Positions 55,133 to 63,621 of a DNA stretch of 64,000 nucleotides are shown here, in pieces (within the stretch, counting starts at the first letter, position 1; each line of letters begins with the position of its first letter). This DNA comes from Pararhizobium qamdonense (lineage in GTDB: Bacteria > Pseudomonadota > Alphaproteobacteria > Rhizobiales > Rhizobiaceae), in contig NZ_CP119567.1 in NCBI RefSeq assembly GCF_029277445.1, positions 496,001-560,000 on the forward strand, given 5' to 3'. The position numbers and the translations under genes were made by a program. The notes under the pieces are model-generated. The model did no database searches, had not been told where the DNA came from, and saw only the letters and a list, made by a program, of their open reading frames with translations.

Positions 55133-55783
55133 ATGTCGGAAAATGCCGGCCGATGGCTGCGGGACGAGATTGAAAATTCCATTCTTTCCAACGAGTTCCT
55201 GCCGGGGGAAAGGCTCGACGAAACGGTGCTGGCCACCCGTTTCGGTGTTTCGCGCACCCCGGTGCGCGAAGCCCTGATGCAGCTCGACGCTATCGGCCTC
55301 ATCGAAATCCGGCCACGCCGGGGCGCCGTCGTCATCGATCCGGGGCCGCACCGCGTCTATGAGATGTTCGAGGTCATGGCCGAGTTGGAGGGCCTTGCCG
55401 GTTCGCTTGCCGCACGGCGGCTGGACGAGGGATCGCGTGCAGCGATCACGGCCACCCATGGCCGCTGCGAACAATCGGCGGGCGCCGGGGACAGCGATGC
55501 CTATTATTACGACAATGAGGAATTCCATAAGGCGATCTACGCCGCAAGCCGAAGCGACTTCCTTCAGGAGCAATGCGCCCAACTGCACCGCCGCCTGCGC
55601 CCCTACCGCCGCCTGCAACTGCGCGTCCGCAACCGCCTCTCGACATCCTTCCTGGAACATTGCGCCATCGTCGAAGCGATCTTTGCCGGAGACGGAGACG
55701 AGGCCCGCCGTCTCCTGCGCGGACATGTCGGCATCCAGGGCGAACGGTTCAGCGATCTCGTCGCAAACATGGCTGCGCGCTGA
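55133..55783 (+). CDS. matR: GntR-family malonate regulator MatR
   Basis: 216 residues. N-terminal winged helix: LPGERLDETVLATRFGVSRT then PVREALMQLDAIGLIEIRPR. C-terminal FCD ligand domain: VYEMFEVMAELEGLAGSLAA, NEEFHKAIYAASRSDFLQEQ and HCAIVEAIFAGDGDEARRLL with His/Asp residues for ligand or metal. Divergent from matA across the MatR operator, as in R. leguminosarum. Expected to activate or derepress matABC when malonate or malonyl-CoA is present. Confidence 0.92.
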   Translation: MSENAGRWLRDEIENSILSNEFLPGERLDETVLATRFGVSRTPVREALMQLDAIGLIEIRPRRGAVVIDPGPHRVYEMFEVMAELEGLAGSLAARRLDEGSRAAITATHGRCEQSAGAGDSDAYYYDNEEFHKAIYAASRSDFLQEQCAQLHRRLRPYRRLQLRVRNRLSTSFLEHCAIVEAIFAGDGDEARRLLRGHVGIQGERFSDLVANMAAR

Positions 55784-55906
55784 AACGGCCGCTCTGCCCG
55801 GCGTAACGGCTGTTTGTTTCTGCAAAAGGCTGCGGTTTTAGAAGGCGGTACACGTCTGGGCCGGTATTGCGAAAAAGGTGCGCTGGACTTTCGCTAGGCG
55901 TGACGC

Positions 55907-57112
55907 ATGATGCGTCCAGTCTATATAGTGAAGGTGGAACCCTTGAATTTCATTTTCTTTTCGCCGCATTTTCCCGCCTATGGCCAAGAGTTTTGCCACC
56001 ATCTGAACCGGAACGGCGTGCGCGTCCTTGGGATTGGCGATGCTCCCTTTGATGAGCTATCGGGCAAGCTCCAAGCGTCTCTGACCGAATATTATCGCAT
56101 TGCCGACATGGAGAATGACGACGAGGTCATTCGGGCTGTCGGCTATTTCATTCACCGCTACGGCAAGATCGACCGTTTCGAATCCCTCAATGAGCACTGG
56201 CTGGAGCTTGAGGCCCGCATCCGGACGGATTTCAATATCTATGGCACCAAGCTGGATTTCATCGACAATCTGAAGCAGAAATCGAAGATGAAGGATTACT
56301 TCGTCCGCAGCGGCGTCAGCACCGTTGCCCACCTGAAAAGTTCCGACAAGACCAGCGCGCTTCAATTTATCGACCAGGTGGGATTCCCCATCGTGGTCAA
56401 GCCGGATCTCGGCTCCGGCGCCAGCATGACCTACAAGATCTCGACACCGCGCGAATTCGACAGTTTCTTCAGCAACAAACCGGCCGATATCCCGTTCATC
56501 CTGGAAGAATATATCGACGGCATCATCCTGACCTATGATGGGCTGATTGATCGTTACGGCCATGTGGTCTTTGCCACCAGCCACCGTTTCGAGCAAAGCA
56601 TCATGGAGGTCGTGAATACCGATTCCCATCTCTACTATTTCTGTCTGCCAGCGATTGATCCGGAGATCGAGGAGGCCGGGCGCAATATTCTCAAGGCAAT
56701 GGATATCCGCGAGCGCTTCTTCCACATCGAATTGTTTCAACGCCGCCGGGATAACAAGATCATCGCGCTCGAGGTCAATATGCGCCCGCCCGGCGCCTGG
56801 ATGACCGATGCGATCAATTACACGCATGACATGGATATCTATGAGGAATGGGCGAACATGGTCGCCCATCATCGCACCGGCGGGCCGTTTCCGGGCAAAT
56901 ATTTCACCGGTTATGCCAGCCGCAAACACCGTCTCGACTACCGGTACAGCCATCAGGACATTGTCGGGACATGGCATGCCGACCTCGTCAAATACCAGGA
57001 GGTGGAAACCGTATTCCGGCGTGCTATGGGTGACTTCGCCTATCAGTTCCGCGCCGGTAGCCTCGATCGGGTACGCGAAATCGTGGCCTTCATTCACGAA
57101 TTGAGAGTCTGA
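55907..57112 (+). CDS. ATP-grasp ligase of unknown product
   Basis: 401 residues from ATG 55907. GTG 55928 and TTG 55943 are alternatives; TTG has AAGGTGG about 5 bases upstream and gives the family-like start LNFIFFSPHFPAYG. ATP-grasp features: VGFPIVVKPDLGSGASMTY (ATP-binding Lys about 165), PFILEEYIDG, FFHIELFQRRRDNKIIALEV and NMRPPGAWMTD, where Glu275, Glu289 and Asn291 would bind Mg2+. N-terminal pre-ATP-grasp fold with HRYGKIDRFESLNEHWLELE. Such enzymes join a carboxylate to an amine through an acyl-phosphate. Followed after 3 bases by an esterase-like gene, so the two act together. Confidence 0.85.
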   Translation: MMRPVYIVKVEPLNFIFFSPHFPAYGQEFCHHLNRNGVRVLGIGDAPFDELSGKLQASLTEYYRIADMENDDEVIRAVGYFIHRYGKIDRFESLNEHWLELEARIRTDFNIYGTKLDFIDNLKQKSKMKDYFVRSGVSTVAHLKSSDKTSALQFIDQVGFPIVVKPDLGSGASMTYKISTPREFDSFFSNKPADIPFILEEYIDGIILTYDGLIDRYGHVVFATSHRFEQSIMEVVNTDSHLYYFCLPAIDPEIEEAGRNILKAMDIRERFFHIELFQRRRDNKIIALEVNMRPPGAWMTDAINYTHDMDIYEEWANMVAHHRTGGPFPGKYFTGYASRKHRLDYRYSHQDIVGTWHADLVKYQEVETVFRRAMGDFAYQFRAGSLDRVREIVAFIHELRV

Positions 57113-57115
57113 TAC

Positions 57116-57871
57116 ATGCACGTTTCCTATCACGCCTGGGAGAGCCGGCACCTTGGCCGCGCCATGGAATACAAGGTCTATGGCGATCGTGGCCGACCCG
57201 TCGTGGTTTTCCCGACATCGAACGGCCGGTTTTACCAGTACGAAGATTCGGGCATGATCGAGGAACTGCAGGGCTTCATCGAAAGCGGACAGGTGCAGAT
57301 CTTCACCGTTGACGGGATCGACTGGGAGACATTCTTCAGCAAGGACGGTGATTTCAACCACCGCATTTCACGCCACGAGGCCTATTTCCGCTATATAAGC
57401 GAGGAGTTCCTGCCGGAGGTTTTCCGGGCAAACCGCGCGGCAAATGTGGGAACGGAAATCCGCCCGCTGTTGACGGGATGTTCAATGGGCGCGTTTCACG
57501 CCGCCAATTTCCTGTTCCGCTTTCCCTGGATGGGCGACGGCCTGATCGCGCTCAGTGGCGTCTATTCGACCAGGCACTTCTTCGGCCCCGCGCTTGACGG
57601 CGCCATCTACTTCAACTCACCGATCGATTATCTCCCTGGCATCGAGGATGAACACCTGCTGCGCGACATCCGCCGGCTGCGCCTGATCATCTGCTGCGGG
57701 CAAGGGGCCTGGGAAGACGAAATGCTGGAGGAAACCCGGGCGCTGGAAGGCGTGCTCCGCCACAAATCCATCCCCGCCCTCATCGATTATTGGGGCGGTG
57801 ATGTCAGCCATGACTGGCCCTGGTGGCGCAAGCAAATGTCCTATTTCCTCGGCAAATGGCTGGCCGCCTGA
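57116..57871 (+). CDS. Esterase-like alpha/beta hydrolase paired with ATP-grasp ligase
   Basis: 251 residues, start MHVSYHAWESRHLGRAMEYK. Resembles the putative esterase family (PF00756): VVVFPTSNGRFYQYEDSGMI, nucleophile elbow LLTGCSMGAFHAANFLF with Ser123 in GxSxG form, possible acid residue Glu200/Asp201 in GQGAWEDEM, and His232 in DVSHDWPWWRKQM, giving a full Ser-acid-His triad. No signal peptide, so probably cytoplasmic. Starts 3 bases after the ligase stop. Might hydrolyse or transfer an acyl group in the same pathway as the ligase, or process its product. I do not know the substrate. Confidence 0.82.
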   Translation: MHVSYHAWESRHLGRAMEYKVYGDRGRPVVVFPTSNGRFYQYEDSGMIEELQGFIESGQVQIFTVDGIDWETFFSKDGDFNHRISRHEAYFRYISEEFLPEVFRANRAANVGTEIRPLLTGCSMGAFHAANFLFRFPWMGDGLIALSGVYSTRHFFGPALDGAIYFNSPIDYLPGIEDEHLLRDIRRLRLIICCGQGAWEDEMLEETRALEGVLRHKSIPALIDYWGGDVSHDWPWWRKQMSYFLGKWLAA

Positions 57872-57953
57872 CGGTTCATTCGCAAGACACGTGGTACCTA
57901 AGCTCTAGCTCCGTTTACGGCCCGCCATCCACATGCATTCCGGCCATCCCGGA

Positions 57954-59330
57954 TTAGCCAACACGCTCGATATCGGCCGCTGCACCCACATCATGCAGCC
58001 ATTGGCGCGCCGCAACGGTGGCGGCATAGGCCTGCAGCACGATCTCGGGCACCTGGTCTATATCGGGAAGACTGCCGAGCCCGAGCGGCCCCATCACGAA
58101 CAGCCCCTCAAACGTCTCCGGCGCTGTGACAGCCCGGCCGCACCGATCGACGAGAATGCCGAGTTCCAGTTCATCGCGTTTTGCAAGACCCGCAGAAATC
58201 ACCGACCGGAACAGCGGCGCGTCGATATCGATCGGCCGGATGCGGCAATCGACCGTCCGGTCTGCCGCAAGCACCTGCAGCCCCGCGGATGTCGAGAGCA
58301 ATATTCCATTGGTGGCGATCCGCTCGACCTTGCCCTTCGTCATCGTGATGGCGCCGCTGGCGATGGCCTGATGCAGGCGCTGGTAATGCGCCGGTGGCAG
58401 GCGGTTGCGATGGCTGTCATAGATCGGCTTCACATGGCGCTTGAACCGGCGGCGCTCCTCGGCGGTCAGCCCCTTCCAAAGCTCGCCCGCGCGCAGGCGA
58501 AACCCGTTCATGATGCCCTGCCAGCCGGAGCCTTCCAGATCGGCCGTGTTTGCCGCCTCGCGCAAGGAGCGGAATGCGCCGCGCAGCGTGCTGGGCAATG
58601 GCTGGTTGGATGTCACAGGGCCGACGGCGGCGTTGGTGTGCGATTGCGGCAGGAAACCCGAAGCGGAGATCAAGGTGATATGCGATGCGGCGCTTGAGGC
58701 CAGCAGTTTTAGCGCCCGATCGACCGCATAGACACCGCCGCCGATGACGATCACGTTTTGTGGCTGCCCGACGGCCGGTGCCTCCTCGGCGCTTTCACTG
58801 ACGCCATAACCGCTGGCTAAAAATACCGCATCGAAATGCGTTTGCTGCCCCTCGTCGGAAACGACCAGAAGCCCGCCATGCGAGGCGCGGTGCACGGCAC
58901 TGACCGCCTCCGGCTGGATACGGACGACGACATCGGTGCGGTCCCGAAGCGCTTCGGAAAATCGCTGATAGACATAGGCGCTGAACGTCTCGCCCGACAC
59001 GAAGGAATGATCGACGCCCTCGCGGCTCGCCTCCTGCCGCCATTCTTCATCCGCTTCAAGCCAATGCCTGAAATCCATGCGGATGGTGGGATCGACCGAA
59101 AGATCACGGACGCGGCTGTTGAGCACCGTCTTGGCCGAACGGCTGACGCCCTCCCCGCCGTTGATCCTGGGATTGGGATCAAACATCACCAGATGAAACG
59201 GCCGGTCAAAGCCCTTGAGCAACGCAATGGCGTTCATGATGCCGGTAAATCCACGGCCAATGATGGCGATACGGGCAAGAGAGCCGGTAGCATTCGAAGA
59301 CTTGGGGAACGGTGCAGTCTGCAATGTCAT
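57954..59330 (-). CDS. FAD/NAD(P)-binding oxidoreductase (NAD_binding_9 type)
   Basis: 458 residues. N-terminal dinucleotide fold RIAIIGRGFTGIMNAIALL (about residues 19-38), then VMFDPNPRINGGEGVSRS and LNSRVRDLSVDPTIRMDFRH, characteristic of the FAD/NAD(P)-binding proteins that include HcnB-unrelated YdhS-like enzymes. A second nucleotide fold NVIVIGGGVYAVDRALKLL lies mid-protein, and GLFVMGPLGLGSLPDIDQVP near the end. The reaction is unknown; sulfur or siderophore hydroxylation type chemistry is possible from the neighbours. Convergent with the esterase gene. Confidence 0.8.
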   Translation of the reverse strand: MTLQTAPFPKSSNATGSLARIAIIGRGFTGIMNAIALLKGFDRPFHLVMFDPNPRINGGEGVSRSAKTVLNSRVRDLSVDPTIRMDFRHWLEADEEWRQEASREGVDHSFVSGETFSAYVYQRFSEALRDRTDVVVRIQPEAVSAVHRASHGGLLVVSDEGQQTHFDAVFLASGYGVSESAEEAPAVGQPQNVIVIGGGVYAVDRALKLLASSAASHITLISASGFLPQSHTNAAVGPVTSNQPLPSTLRGAFRSLREAANTADLEGSGWQGIMNGFRLRAGELWKGLTAEERRRFKRHVKPIYDSHRNRLPPAHYQRLHQAIASGAITMTKGKVERIATNGILLSTSAGLQVLAADRTVDCRIRPIDIDAPLFRSVISAGLAKRDELELGILVDRCGRAVTAPETFEGLFVMGPLGLGSLPDIDQVPEIVLQAYAATVAARQWLHDVGAAADIERVG

Positions 59331-59781
59331 GGGTCGCTTCCTTCCTGCATGTCATCTGGCCTTATCCAGCCACTGAGCGCCCGCCCGCCACCATCGGATC
59401 GGCGACCGCATCATACTCTACAAAAAGAATAGAAAATAGATTCCCGAATGCAAGCGCTTGTTTGCCGGATGCCCATAATTCATCAACTGCCCATATTTTA
59501 CCCCCTAAAATGCGGTAGCGGAATTTCATGTAGACCACGCCGGCTTCGTGTATCGGATCCAGGTCATCGACCTATTTTGCGTCGCCATCCTTCTCTGCGC
59601 TATCGTTCTCGACCGCGTCGTGCAGGGACGGCGGGCCGATGGCGAGCGTTGAGCCGGCCATCCATTACACAGGATCTGTGGTTTACGGACTTTCCCCGCA
59701 GGTCTGCATCGATCTGCGGCTTGAAGCCTGCCTGAAAAGATCGCAGTACAGAGAGATATCGGACCAGAACCCGGGAAGCCT
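59331..59781. other. Divergent intergenic region upstream of oxidoreductase and transporter genes
   Basis: No convincing gene. A 34-codon frame from a GTG at 59548 to 59652 would encode a one-helix peptide (VYRIQVIDLFCVAILL...) but lacks a ribosome-binding site. Contains ACTCTACAAA (59415-59424), TTCCCGAATGC (59441-59451) and the perfect palindrome CAAGCGCTTG (59451-59460). TATGAT on the leftward strand (rc of 59411-59416) is a possible -10 for the oxidoreductase gene. Confidence 0.6.
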
Positions 59782-60264
59782 ATGAGTACCCAAGAGACGC
59801 GGCCTGTTCAGGCCAATCCGCTGATCTTTGCGATTGCGCTGGGGACCGGTGGCCTTTTGAGCCTGATGGTGCATTTGAACGGCGAGCTTGCCCGCGCCGG
59901 AACGCCGCTTTTTGCCTCCTGGGCCGCGCATGGGACCGGAACCGTTGCGGCGCTTGTTCTTCTTGCCCTGTTTTACCGGTTTGCAGGCAAAACCGGGAGG
60001 AAGGCTCCGGCGCCCTTCTGGGCTTATCTGGGCGGCATATCGGGAGCTGCGACGGTTATTCTGTCCTCGTTTGCCGTCAACTCCCCGGTCGGTCTTCCCG
60101 GCACCATGGCGCTCGGGCTTGCCGGACAGCTGGCCTTCAGCGCCTCTGCGGATAAATGGGGGTTGTTCGGCTTGCAAAAACGCAGCCTGACCGCGCGGGA
60201 TTTCGTGGCGCTCGCGCTTGTGCTCACGGGCAGCACCCTCATCATTCTTTCGGGTTCACAATGA
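59782..60264 (+). CDS. DUF606/YdcZ-family membrane transporter subunit 1
   Basis: 160 residues, about five membrane helices: LIFAIALGTGGLLSLMVHLN, GTGTVAALVLLALFY, ISGAATVILSSFAVNS, a Gly/Ala helix GTMALGLAGQLAFSA, and FVALALVLTGSTLIILSG. The NGELA motif after helix 1 is typical of this DMT-superfamily group. Overlaps the following gene as ATGA, so the two half-size proteins probably form a heterodimeric exporter. Substrate unknown. Confidence 0.85.
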   Translation: MSTQETRPVQANPLIFAIALGTGGLLSLMVHLNGELARAGTPLFASWAAHGTGTVAALVLLALFYRFAGKTGRKAPAPFWAYLGGISGAATVILSSFAVNSPVGLPGTMALGLAGQLAFSASADKWGLFGLQKRSLTARDFVALALVLTGSTLIILSGSQ

Positions 60265-60689
60265 CGATATTCGTGCTTTCCGCCTGTCTGGCCGGAATTC
60301 TGGTGTCCCTCAGCCGTCAGCTCAACGGCCGCTTGAGCTTTGCAACATCGCCGCTGATTGCGTCCTTCTGGAACCACTTGGTCGGCTTCGGGCTGCTGAC
60401 GGCCGTCGGGCTTGCCATCGGCGGGCTTATCCCCGCCGGTGCATTGGACGCCCCCTGGTACGCTTATCTTGGCGGCCCGGTGGGCGTTGTCTTCGTTGCC
60501 GCCGGCAGCTGGGTGATCACCCGGATTGGCGCCATGAACACCGCGCTCATGATCATCGGCGGGCAGATGACCGGCAGCGTGGCGATCAATCTGCTGAAAT
60601 CGGCGGAATCGACGTTCTGGATGGCAAGCCTCGGCGTCGTGCTGATCATCGCTGGCATGATCATCTCGCAACGCCGGGCCACGGACTGA
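60261..60689 (+). CDS. DUF606/YdcZ-family membrane transporter subunit 2
   Basis: 142 residues from ATG 60261 (MTIFVLSACLAGILVSLSRQ), overlapping the partner's stop. Five helices; motif RQLNGRLSFATSPLIASFWNH corresponds to the QLNGxL signature of the family. WVITRIGAMNTALMIIGGQM and VVLIIAGMII lie at the end. A paralogue of the 59782 gene with opposite N-terminal charge bias possible, so dual-topology pairing is likely. Confidence 0.85.
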   Translation: MTIFVLSACLAGILVSLSRQLNGRLSFATSPLIASFWNHLVGFGLLTAVGLAIGGLIPAGALDAPWYAYLGGPVGVVFVAAGSWVITRIGAMNTALMIIGGQMTGSVAINLLKSAESTFWMASLGVVLIIAGMIISQRRATD

Positions 60690-60728
60690 CGAGCGGCAAC
60701 GCGTCCTCAGTCCACTGCATCGAACTGT

Positions 60729-61766
60729 CTAGCCTTCGCGCTGCTCCGGCGGCAGCAGATCCGTATGATGGGCGCGGGCAACGTCGGGATGGGAGCGCAG
60801 ACGGCTTTTCAGGTGGTTTTGACCGACTTCGCGGAAGATCGGGTTGAGGGGATCGACGGTGATGCCACGCTCCGATCCACGCAGGTCTTCCGGCAAATCA
60901 ATGACCGGGATGGTGGCATCGTAACGGGCGCCGAGGAAGAAGGCGACCGAGAAACGCTCGGTACCGGCCGGAGGGGCAACCACATCATGGACGTCGGCCC
61001 GCACGAACCCGTTTGTGGCCAGCTCAAGCAGCTCGCCGGTATTGATGATGAACGTGCCGGGGACAGGCGGCGCCTCGATCCATACGCCATCCTCGGTTCG
61101 AACCCGTAGCCCTGGCGTTACATCCTGCAGCAGGACCGTGACGAAGCCGCCATCCTTGTGCGCGCCAACCCCCTGATCGGTCTCCGCCACGTCGCGGCCG
61201 GGATAGCGGATGATTTTCAAAAGCTGCGATGGCTGCGGCTCGTAGATCGGCGCGAAGACATCCGCCGGTTGGCCAAGTGCGATCGCGATGGCCTTTAGAA
61301 CGTCGATGCCGATGCGCGTGACCTCCGCCTGATAGGCAAGCAGCAACGGCTTTAATTCGGGAAGGGCCGTGGGCCACTGGTTCGGGCCGAAAAGGCGATG
61401 CCAGGCCGGTGTTTCCGGGCCGATGACCACGGCCTTGCCCTCGGTATTGACGTCGAGCTGCTCGCGCCAGTCCTGTTCTCCACGGGTCCGCTCAAGCCCT
61501 GCCCGGTTGTAACCGCGAAAATGCGGCGACTTCACCATTTCGATCTCGATCTTCTGCTCTAGCGGAAGCGCAAAGAAGCGCTTTGCCACCACGACGACAT
61601 CGGCGATCAGCTTGGGATCGACCCCATGCCCCGTGAGATAAAAGAAACCATGGTCATGCAATGTCTGGCGCAGATCGCCGGTGAAGGCATCCCGCTCGGA
61701 TTGCGAGCCGTGAAAACGGGAAAAATCGAGAGTGGGAAGGCGGGCCGGGTGCGCGGATAAGGACAT
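60729..61766 (-). CDS. Fe(II)/2-oxoglutarate-type oxygenase (isopenicillin N synthase family)
   Basis: 345 residues. N-terminal DIOX_N-like part with LPTLDFSRFH and HDHGFFYLTGHGVDPKLIAD. Iron ligands His203 and Asp205 in VGAHKDGGFVTVL and His260 in RADVHDVV; co-substrate residues Arg271 and Ser273 in TERFSVAFF. Catalyses an oxidation using Fe(II), O2 and usually 2-oxoglutarate in the cytoplasm. Divergent from an LLM monooxygenase. In rhizobia such pairs often appear in organosulfur use, but the substrate is unknown. Confidence 0.88.
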   Translation of the reverse strand: MSLSAHPARLPTLDFSRFHGSQSERDAFTGDLRQTLHDHGFFYLTGHGVDPKLIADVVVVAKRFFALPLEQKIEIEMVKSPHFRGYNRAGLERTRGEQDWREQLDVNTEGKAVVIGPETPAWHRLFGPNQWPTALPELKPLLLAYQAEVTRIGIDVLKAIAIALGQPADVFAPIYEPQPSQLLKIIRYPGRDVAETDQGVGAHKDGGFVTVLLQDVTPGLRVRTEDGVWIEAPPVPGTFIINTGELLELATNGFVRADVHDVVAPPAGTERFSVAFFLGARYDATIPVIDLPEDLRGSERGITVDPLNPIFREVGQNHLKSRLRSHPDVARAHHTDLLPPEQREG

Positions 61767-62208
61767 CTCTCAGTCTCATCAGTTCGAGGAACGGATTTGA
61801 ATGTCTATGATTTTTATAGAATATTCAATACCGCCCGATGGCGCGATCAAAACCTTCTTTTTTAAATCGGATTGCAGGCGATTGTGACGTACACGATTCC
61901 GCACTTTGCGTCTCTCACCCTTCCACACGGGTATAATTGTTTCCCGAATGCGGCATCTATGAAACGAAATTACTCTACAAAGTTTGTGGACACCATCAAA
62001 CTGGCGGCACGCAATCGATACTTGGACGGATCAAAGATGTGAAGGCAGCCACCCCCGCCGCGCTTGTATTGCCCCTGTCCCGGCGACGCGAACGGTCTGT
62101 GTTCCCAAGCTCACCGCTGGATCGCCAGCAGGGCCGGAACTCCCATGAAAGCTTCGCCTCCTCAGCCTTGTGCTCCAAGCACAGACTTTCATTCGAAAGA
62201 TAAGGTCC
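61767..62208. other. Divergent intergenic region of the oxygenase/monooxygenase pair
   Basis: No gene is supported. AT-rich at 61800-61870, with the palindrome GAATATTC (61819-61826). Contains TATAAT at 61932-61937, a perfect -10 box pointing right with no good -35. TTCCCGAATGC (61941-61951) and ACTCTACAAA (61972-61981), both also found at 59415-59451, are shared between the two nearest divergent control regions. Confidence 0.6.
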
Positions 62209-63561
62209 ATGCCAACCCGCCAGCTTCATCTCGGTGCTTTCATGCGGCCGGTCAGTCTTCATACAGCGGCCTGGCGCTATCACGGCGCCTATCCGGACGC
62301 AAACTTCAATTTCCGACATCTGAAGACCTTTGCCGAAACGCTTGAACGGGCCAAGTTCGACGCCTTTTTCATGGCCGATCACCTGGCCGTGCTCAATATG
62401 CCGATCGAGGCGCTGCGGCGCAGCCATACGGTCACGTCTTTCGAGCCCTTCACCCTGTTATCGGCCTTGGCGACCGCAACCAGCCGCATCGGGCTCGTGG
62501 CGACGGCCTCCACGACATTCGACGAGCCCTATCATATCGCGCGCCGCTTTGCTTCGCTCGACCATATCAGCGAGGGCCGTGCCGGCTGGAACATCGTCAC
62601 GACGTCAAACCCGGATGCCGCCTTGAATTTCGGGCTGGAAGACCATGTCGATCATGCGGAACGCTACCGCCGCGCCCGCGAATTCTACGATGTCGTCACC
62701 GGCCTGTGGGACAGTTTTGCCGATGACGCCTTCATCCGCGATGCGGCTTCCGGTCTTTATTTCGACCCCGCAAAACTGCATGTCCTCGATCACAAGGGCG
62801 ATTATCTGTCAGTGCGGGGTCCGCTCAACATCGCGCGGCCGCCGCAGGGGTGGCCCGTCATCGTCCAGGCCGGAGCATCCGAGCCGGGGCGCCAGCTGGC
62901 GGCCGAGACGGCGGAGGTGATCTTCGGCTCATCTCCGGATCTCGAATCCGGCAAGAGTTTCTATGCCGATGTCAAAAGCCGCATGGAAAAGATCGGGCGC
63001 AACCGCGATCATCTGAAAGTGCTGCCGGGCGCCTTCGTTGTCGTCGGCGATAGCGTTGACGAGGCCAAGGCGAAACGCGCCCATCTCGACAGTCTGGTCT
63101 ATTACGAGAGCGCCATCGCTTCGCTGTCCATAGCGCTCGGGCACGATGCGTCCGGGTTCGATCCCGACGCCCCTTTGCCGCGCGATATTCCCGATACCAA
63201 TGCCAGTAAGACCGGACGCGCGCAGGTTTTGCGGCTGGCGGAGCAGGAAGGCCTGACGGTGCGGCAACTCGCGCAGCGCTACGGCGGCTATTCGGGCCTG
63301 TCCTTCGTCGGCACGCCCGCCACGATCGCTGACGAAATGGAGACCTGGCTTTTTGAATATGGTTCTGATGGCTTCAACATCGCGTTCCCGTTCCTTCCAC
63401 AGGGACTGACCGACGTCGCCGAAAAGCTGGTGCCGGAACTGCAGCGGCGTGGCCTGTTCAGACGCGACTATGAGGGCACGACGTTGCGCGACCATCTCGG
63501 ACTGCCCCGGCCGGCAAACCGTTTTTTCGATGAGAGCAGTGCCGCGCAGCGCAGGACTTAA
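62209..63561 (+). CDS. LLM-class flavin-dependent monooxygenase (NtaA/SnaA/DszA type)
   Basis: 450 residues from ATG 62209 (MPTRQLHLGAFMRPVSLHTA) with TAAGG upstream. Family features in order: HLKTFAETLERAKFDAFFMA, EPFTLLSALATATSRIGLVA, ASTTFDEPYHIARRFASLDH and SEGRAGWNIVTTSNPDAALN, then RPPQGWPVIVQAGASEPGRQ and FVGTPATIADEMETW. Uses FMNH2 and O2 supplied by a separate reductase to oxidise nitrogen or sulfur compounds. Next to cysE and an Fe(II) oxygenase, so organosulfur utilisation is plausible. Substrate unknown. Confidence 0.9.
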   Translation: MPTRQLHLGAFMRPVSLHTAAWRYHGAYPDANFNFRHLKTFAETLERAKFDAFFMADHLAVLNMPIEALRRSHTVTSFEPFTLLSALATATSRIGLVATASTTFDEPYHIARRFASLDHISEGRAGWNIVTTSNPDAALNFGLEDHVDHAERYRRAREFYDVVTGLWDSFADDAFIRDAASGLYFDPAKLHVLDHKGDYLSVRGPLNIARPPQGWPVIVQAGASEPGRQLAAETAEVIFGSSPDLESGKSFYADVKSRMEKIGRNRDHLKVLPGAFVVVGDSVDEAKAKRAHLDSLVYYESAIASLSIALGHDASGFDPDAPLPRDIPDTNASKTGRAQVLRLAEQEGLTVRQLAQRYGGYSGLSFVGTPATIADEMETWLFEYGSDGFNIAFPFLPQGLTDVAEKLVPELQRRGLFRRDYEGTTLRDHLGLPRPANRFFDESSAAQRRT

Positions 63562-63621
63562 GTTTCCGCCAACCAACCGATCGGATAGGCGCACGCGCCC
63601 TCAGGGAAGGACCTTTTACAG

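Noticed and set aside
62000-62060. Possible SAM-type riboswitch before the LLM monooxygenase
   Set aside because: I looked for the conserved SAM-II core and pairing but could not match it. A covariance-model search would be needed to reconsider.
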